A DNA stretch of 17,826 bases from Hyphomicrobiaceae bacterium (lineage in GTDB: Bacteria > Pseudomonadota > Alphaproteobacteria > Rhizobiales > Hyphomicrobiaceae): contig JANYHP010000349.1 in the NCBI GenBank assembly GCA_025359005.1, positions 1 to 17,826 on the forward strand, read 5' to 3'. How positions within the stretch are numbered: position 1 is the first letter of the stretch; the number at the start of each line of letters is the position of its first letter. This document shows, one piece after another, positions 14,389 to 17,826 of this stretch. The notes beneath the pieces are model-generated. The model was not told the origin of the DNA, did no database searches, and worked only from the letters and a program-made list of their open reading frames with translations. Made by a program: the position numbers and the translations under genes.

Positions 14389-14446
14389 TCGCCGCCAGCA
14401 CTTTGGCGCGGTCGCCCACGTCCTTTCGTTTCGCTGGATCGCCGCC

Positions 14447-17400
14447 ATGAGCTTCAGCCATTTCTTCATCTACCGGCCGATTTTCGCGGCCGTCATCTCG
14501 CTGTTCATCACCATCATCGGCGCCATCGGCTACATCGGCTTGCCGGTCAATCAGCTGCCTGAAATCATCCCCCCGACCATCATCGTTTCGGCCAGTTATC
14601 CCGGCGCATCCGCCCAGACCGTCGCCGACACCGTCTCCGCCCCCATCGAGCAGGAGATCAATGGCGTCGAGAATATGATCTACTTGTACTCGCAGTCGAC
14701 CAACGACGGCGCCGTCTCCATCACCGTCACCTTCGACATCGGTGTCGACATCGATCGCGCCCAGGTGCTCGTCCAGAACCGTGTCACCGCTGCCGAACGC
14801 CGCCTGCCCGATGAAGTGCGCCGCAACGGCCTGGTTGTGCGCAAGCGCTCTCCCGACCAGCTCGTCAACATCCACCTGCTGTCGCCCGACGACACCTACG
14901 ATCAGGTCTACATCTCCAACTACGGCCTGCTGAACGTCCGCGATCGCTTGATGCGCCTTGAGGGCGTCGGCGACGTCATCATGTTCGGCGCGCGCGAATA
15001 CTCCATGCGTGTCTGGCTCGACCCGGAACGGATCGCGCTGCGCAATCTGACCGCCGAGGAAGTGCTGATCGCGCTGCGCAACCAGAATGTGCAAGTGGCC
15101 GGCGGCGCAGTCGGCGAACCACCGATCGATGGCAAGACGGCGTTCCAGGTTCCCTTGCAGCTCAAGGGCCGCCTCAAGTCCGCCAACGAGTTCGACGAGA
15201 TCATCATCAAGACATCGCCAGACGGGCGCGTCGTGCGCCTCAAGGATATCGGCCGTACAGAGCTCGGGGCTTTGAGTTATTCCTCCTACGGCTACGCCGA
15301 CCGCAACCCCGCCTCTGTCCTCGTCGTCTTCCAGCAGACAGGCTCCAACGCGGTCACGGCAACCGCCGGCGTCAAGGCGGCCATGGCCGAAATAGCCAAG
15401 TCATTCCCCAAGGGCCTCGAATACCGCATCACCTATAACCCCACCGAGTTCATCGAAGTCTCCATCCAGGAACTCTACAAGTCGATCATCGAGGCGGTAT
15501 TGCTGGTCGTACTCGTCGTGTTGTTATTCCTCCAGACTTGGCGCGCCACGCTGATCCCCGTCGTCGCCATTCCCATCTCGCTGATCGGCACGTTCGCCAT
15601 CATGCAGGCGATGGGCTTCACCCTCAACATGCTGACGTTGTTCGGCCTGGTGCTTGCCGTCGGCATCGTCGTCGACGACGCCATCGTGGTCGTGGAGAAC
15701 GTGGAGCGCAAATTGCGCGAGGGTCTGACGCCGCTCGAAGCGGCAAAAGTGTCCATGGATGAGGTGGGCGCGGCGCTGATCGCCATTGCGCTGGTGCTGT
15801 CGGCTGTGTTCATCCCCACCGCCTTCACGCCGGGCATCACCGGGCAATTCTATCGCCAGTTCGCCATCACGGTTGCCGGCGCCACGCTGCTCTCGGCGTT
15901 CGTGTCGCTCACGCTCTCGCCGGCCCTTGCAGCCCTCCTCCTGAAGCCGCACGAGCACCATCCCAAGGTAACTGTGCTCTCGGCGCTGATGTGGCCGGTG
16001 CGCGCGTTCTTCAATGCCTTCAACTGGCTGTTCGACACGTTTGCCAATGCCTATGCGAGTTTCGTCCGCCGTCTTGCGGGCGTGTGGCCGATCATGCTGG
16101 CCGTCTACATCGGGCTTATCGCCTTCGCCGTCAGCTTCATTCCGCAGATCCCGACCGGCTTCATCCCAGATCTCGACCGCGGCATCCTGATCGTCTCGCT
16201 GCAATTGCCGTCGGGTGCCTCGCTCGGCCGTACCGACGAAGTCGTTCGTCGCGCCAACGAAATCGTGCTGTCGACACCGGGGATCAAATACACCAACGGG
16301 TTCTCCGGCCGCAACGGCGCCACCTTCACCAACGCTTCCTACTACGGATCGTTCTTTGTCATTCTCAAGGACTTCGAAGAGCGCCAACGCGATCGCCTCG
16401 ATGCCCGGACGATTGCACAGACGTTGCGCCAACGTCTGGCGGTGCTGCCCGAGTGCATTTCGCTCGTGTTCATCCCGCCGCCAGTCCGTGGCCTCGGCAG
16501 TTCCGCAGGCTTTGCCATGCGCCTGCAGGACAAGCTTGGCATCAACCCACAAGACTTCGCCAGCATCGCCAACGAGTTCATCGCTACCGCCAACCGCCAC
16601 CCGCTGATCCAGAACACTTTCACCACCTTCACAGCCGGCACGCCGCAGGTCTTCGTCGATGTCGACCGTGACAAAGCGCAGATCCTCAAAGTGCCGATCG
16701 ACCGCATCTTCGAGGCGCTCCGCGTCTACATGGGCTCGGCCTACGTCAACGACTTCAACATGTTCGGCCGCACCTATCGCGTCACAGCCCAAGCCGAAGG
16801 CGATTTCCGCCTGTCACCCAACAGCATCAACAAGATCCGCGTGCGCAACACCGACGGCGCCATGGTGCCGCTCGGCTCCGTGGTCCGCTTCACCGAGAAC
16901 GCCGGCCCCGACCGCGTCCCGCGCTACAATCTGTTCCCGGCCATCGAGATCCAGGGTCAAGCGCGGGCCGGAATCTCATCTGGCCAGGCGCTGCAGATCA
17001 TGAGCGAGCTCGCCGCCCAGAACCTGCCCGATGGCGTCGCTTACGAATGGACCGACCTCTCGTTCCAGGAGCAGAAGGTGGGCCGCACCGGCTATTACAT
17101 TTTCGCGCTGGCCGTGCTGTTCGTCTTCCTCGCCCTCGCCGCCCAGTACGAGAGCTGGTCGCTGCCACTCGCCATCCTGTTGATCGTGCCCATGTGCCTC
17201 CTGTCGGCGGCATTCGGCGTCTGGCTGCACGGTCGCGACATCAACATCCTCACCCAGATTGGTTTCGTCGTTCTAATCGGCCTCGCTGCCAAGAACGCCA
17301 TCCTCATCGTCGAGTTCGCCAAGCAGCTTGAGGAGCAAGGCATGGACAGCGTCACGGCGGCGGTCGAGTCGTGCCGCATGCGGCTCCGCCCCATCATCAT

Positions 17401-17632
17401 GACGTCGCTCGCCTTCACCCTCGGCGTCATTCCGCTTTACAGCGCACACGGTGCCGGGGCCGAACTGCGCGTCGCACTCGGCACCGCCGTGTTCTGGGGT
17501 ATGATCGGCGTCACCTTGTTCGGCCTGATCTTCACGCCTGTGTTCTACGTCGTCATGCGGCGCTTCTTCGGCACGAAACAAGCAACTCCTGTCGTCGATA
17601 CCGCCGAGCCGCTGCCCGTCGCCGCGGAATGA
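14447..17632 (+). CDS. RND efflux pump inner-membrane subunit (MexF/OqxB-like, HAE1 family)
   Basis: The 1061-residue protein has the full AcrB-type layout: TM1 at about 10-30, first periplasmic porter region to about 340, TM2-6 to about 500, TM7 at about 550-568, second porter region to about 880, and TM8-12 to about 1040. The proton-relay residues are present: D410-D411 in GIVVDDAIVVVENVE, K949 in GLAAKNAILIVEF, and T986 in IIMTSLAFTLG. The N-terminus SHFFIYRPIFAAVISL and the FLQTWRATLIPVVAIPISLIG stretch (split) resemble the MexF/OqxB branch, which export antibiotics, dyes and other hydrophobic compounds. No strong ribosome site precedes ATG 14447. An outer-membrane channel gene is not found before the window ends. 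Confidence 0.95.
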   Translation: MSFSHFFIYRPIFAAVISLFITIIGAIGYIGLPVNQLPEIIPPTIIVSASYPGASAQTVADTVSAPIEQEINGVENMIYLYSQSTNDGAVSITVTFDIGVDIDRAQVLVQNRVTAAERRLPDEVRRNGLVVRKRSPDQLVNIHLLSPDDTYDQVYISNYGLLNVRDRLMRLEGVGDVIMFGAREYSMRVWLDPERIALRNLTAEEVLIALRNQNVQVAGGAVGEPPIDGKTAFQVPLQLKGRLKSANEFDEIIIKTSPDGRVVRLKDIGRTELGALSYSSYGYADRNPASVLVVFQQTGSNAVTATAGVKAAMAEIAKSFPKGLEYRITYNPTEFIEVSIQELYKSIIEAVLLVVLVVLLFLQTWRATLIPVVAIPISLIGTFAIMQAMGFTLNMLTLFGLVLAVGIVVDDAIVVVENVERKLREGLTPLEAAKVSMDEVGAALIAIALVLSAVFIPTAFTPGITGQFYRQFAITVAGATLLSAFVSLTLSPALAALLLKPHEHHPKVTVLSALMWPVRAFFNAFNWLFDTFANAYASFVRRLAGVWPIMLAVYIGLIAFAVSFIPQIPTGFIPDLDRGILIVSLQLPSGASLGRTDEVVRRANEIVLSTPGIKYTNGFSGRNGATFTNASYYGSFFVILKDFEERQRDRLDARTIAQTLRQRLAVLPECISLVFIPPPVRGLGSSAGFAMRLQDKLGINPQDFASIANEFIATANRHPLIQNTFTTFTAGTPQVFVDVDRDKAQILKVPIDRIFEALRVYMGSAYVNDFNMFGRTYRVTAQAEGDFRLSPNSINKIRVRNTDGAMVPLGSVVRFTENAGPDRVPRYNLFPAIEIQGQARAGISSGQALQIMSELAAQNLPDGVAYEWTDLSFQEQKVGRTGYYIFALAVLFVFLALAAQYESWSLPLAILLIVPMCLLSAAFGVWLHGRDINILTQIGFVVLIGLAAKNAILIVEFAKQLEEQGMDSVTAAVESCRMRLRPIIMTSLAFTLGVIPLYSAHGAGAELRVALGTAVFWGMIGVTLFGLIFTPVFYVVMRRFFGTKQATPVVDTAEPLPVAAE

Positions 17633-17722
17633 TACGGCACGCTCGCCTTCGACATACAAGGATCCGGCCGTCAGCCGATTTTACGACACTCAGAAATTTC
17701 AACTCCCGTAAAGTCACCGGGT

Positions 17723-17786
17723 GCGGAGTGCGGGCGAGCCGCGGGCATTTTGCAGTCCAGTCGGTGTGCGGCATCTCGCACTCCGC
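17723..17786 (+). terminator. Inverted repeat after the efflux pump gene
   Basis: GCGGAGTGCG (17723-17732) and CGCACTCCGC (17777-17786) are perfect 10-base inverted repeats 44 bases apart, 90 bases after the pump stop. The tail TGAGTTTGTCC is only slightly T-rich. It may terminate the efflux operon or belong to whatever lies beyond the window. The remaining bases to 17826 hold no gene that I can support. Confidence 0.35.
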
Positions 17787-17826
17787 CCGCTGAGTTTGTC
17801 CACCGTCGCTCCTTGATACCTCTATC

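Noticed and set aside
15524..16792. Minus-strand frame of 422 codons inside the efflux pump gene
   Set aside because: Antisense shadow of the strongly recognised RND pump; composition is Asp/Glu/Arg/His-rich without any domain.

Overview
The window is ordinary, GC-rich chromosomal DNA, most likely from an alphaproteobacterium of the order Hyphomicrobiales (Rhizobiales) or a near relative. This rests on the gene order rpsF-rpsR-DUF2232-rplI, the long S6 and L9 proteins, a RuvX with an N-terminal lead-in, and the general protein style. I cannot name the genus. I see no transposase, integrase, phage gene, CRISPR array, toxin-antitoxin pair, rRNA or convincing tRNA. Coding density is high and all large genes look intact except the first, which is cut by the left edge.

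Left part (1-2640, plus strand): the C-terminal two thirds or more of a COG2509-type FAD-dependent dehydrogenase, then 5-formyltetrahydrofolate cyclo-ligase and a YmdB-family metallophosphoesterase, closely spaced and probably co-transcribed. A long hairpin inside the last codons of ymdB probably ends this unit. Next (2881-4122, minus strand) is a two-gene unit: a TrmH/SpoU-type RNA methyltransferase followed by an Asp/Glu-racemase-like protein. Divergent from it is a carboxymuconolactone-decarboxylase-fold protein that lacks the redox cysteines. It converges on a 12-TM MFS transporter (5100-6395, minus) across a short spacer holding five hairpins.

Middle part (6759-10393, minus strand): the ribosomal operon rpsF-rpsR-DUF2232-rplI, ending in a strong hairpin. 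A second strong hairpin lies directly after rpsR and splits the small-subunit genes from DUF2232-rplI. S6 has a long glycine/arginine-rich tail. Upstream lies a UPF0173 metal-dependent hydrolase of the metallo-beta-lactamase fold.

Right part (10536-17632, plus strand): ruvX (Holliday-junction resolvase-like 16S rRNA processing nuclease) followed by a DUF599 membrane protein; a secreted L,D-transpeptidase; then a MexEF/OqxAB-like RND efflux pair (periplasmic adaptor and inner-membrane pump) with no outer-membrane channel or regulator gene in the window.

I found no clear previously undescribed system. The observations most worth a second look are the RGG-like tail of S6, the hairpins inside ymdB and after rpsR, mutually exclusive pairings over the MFS start codon, and the hairpin cluster at 4870-5085.
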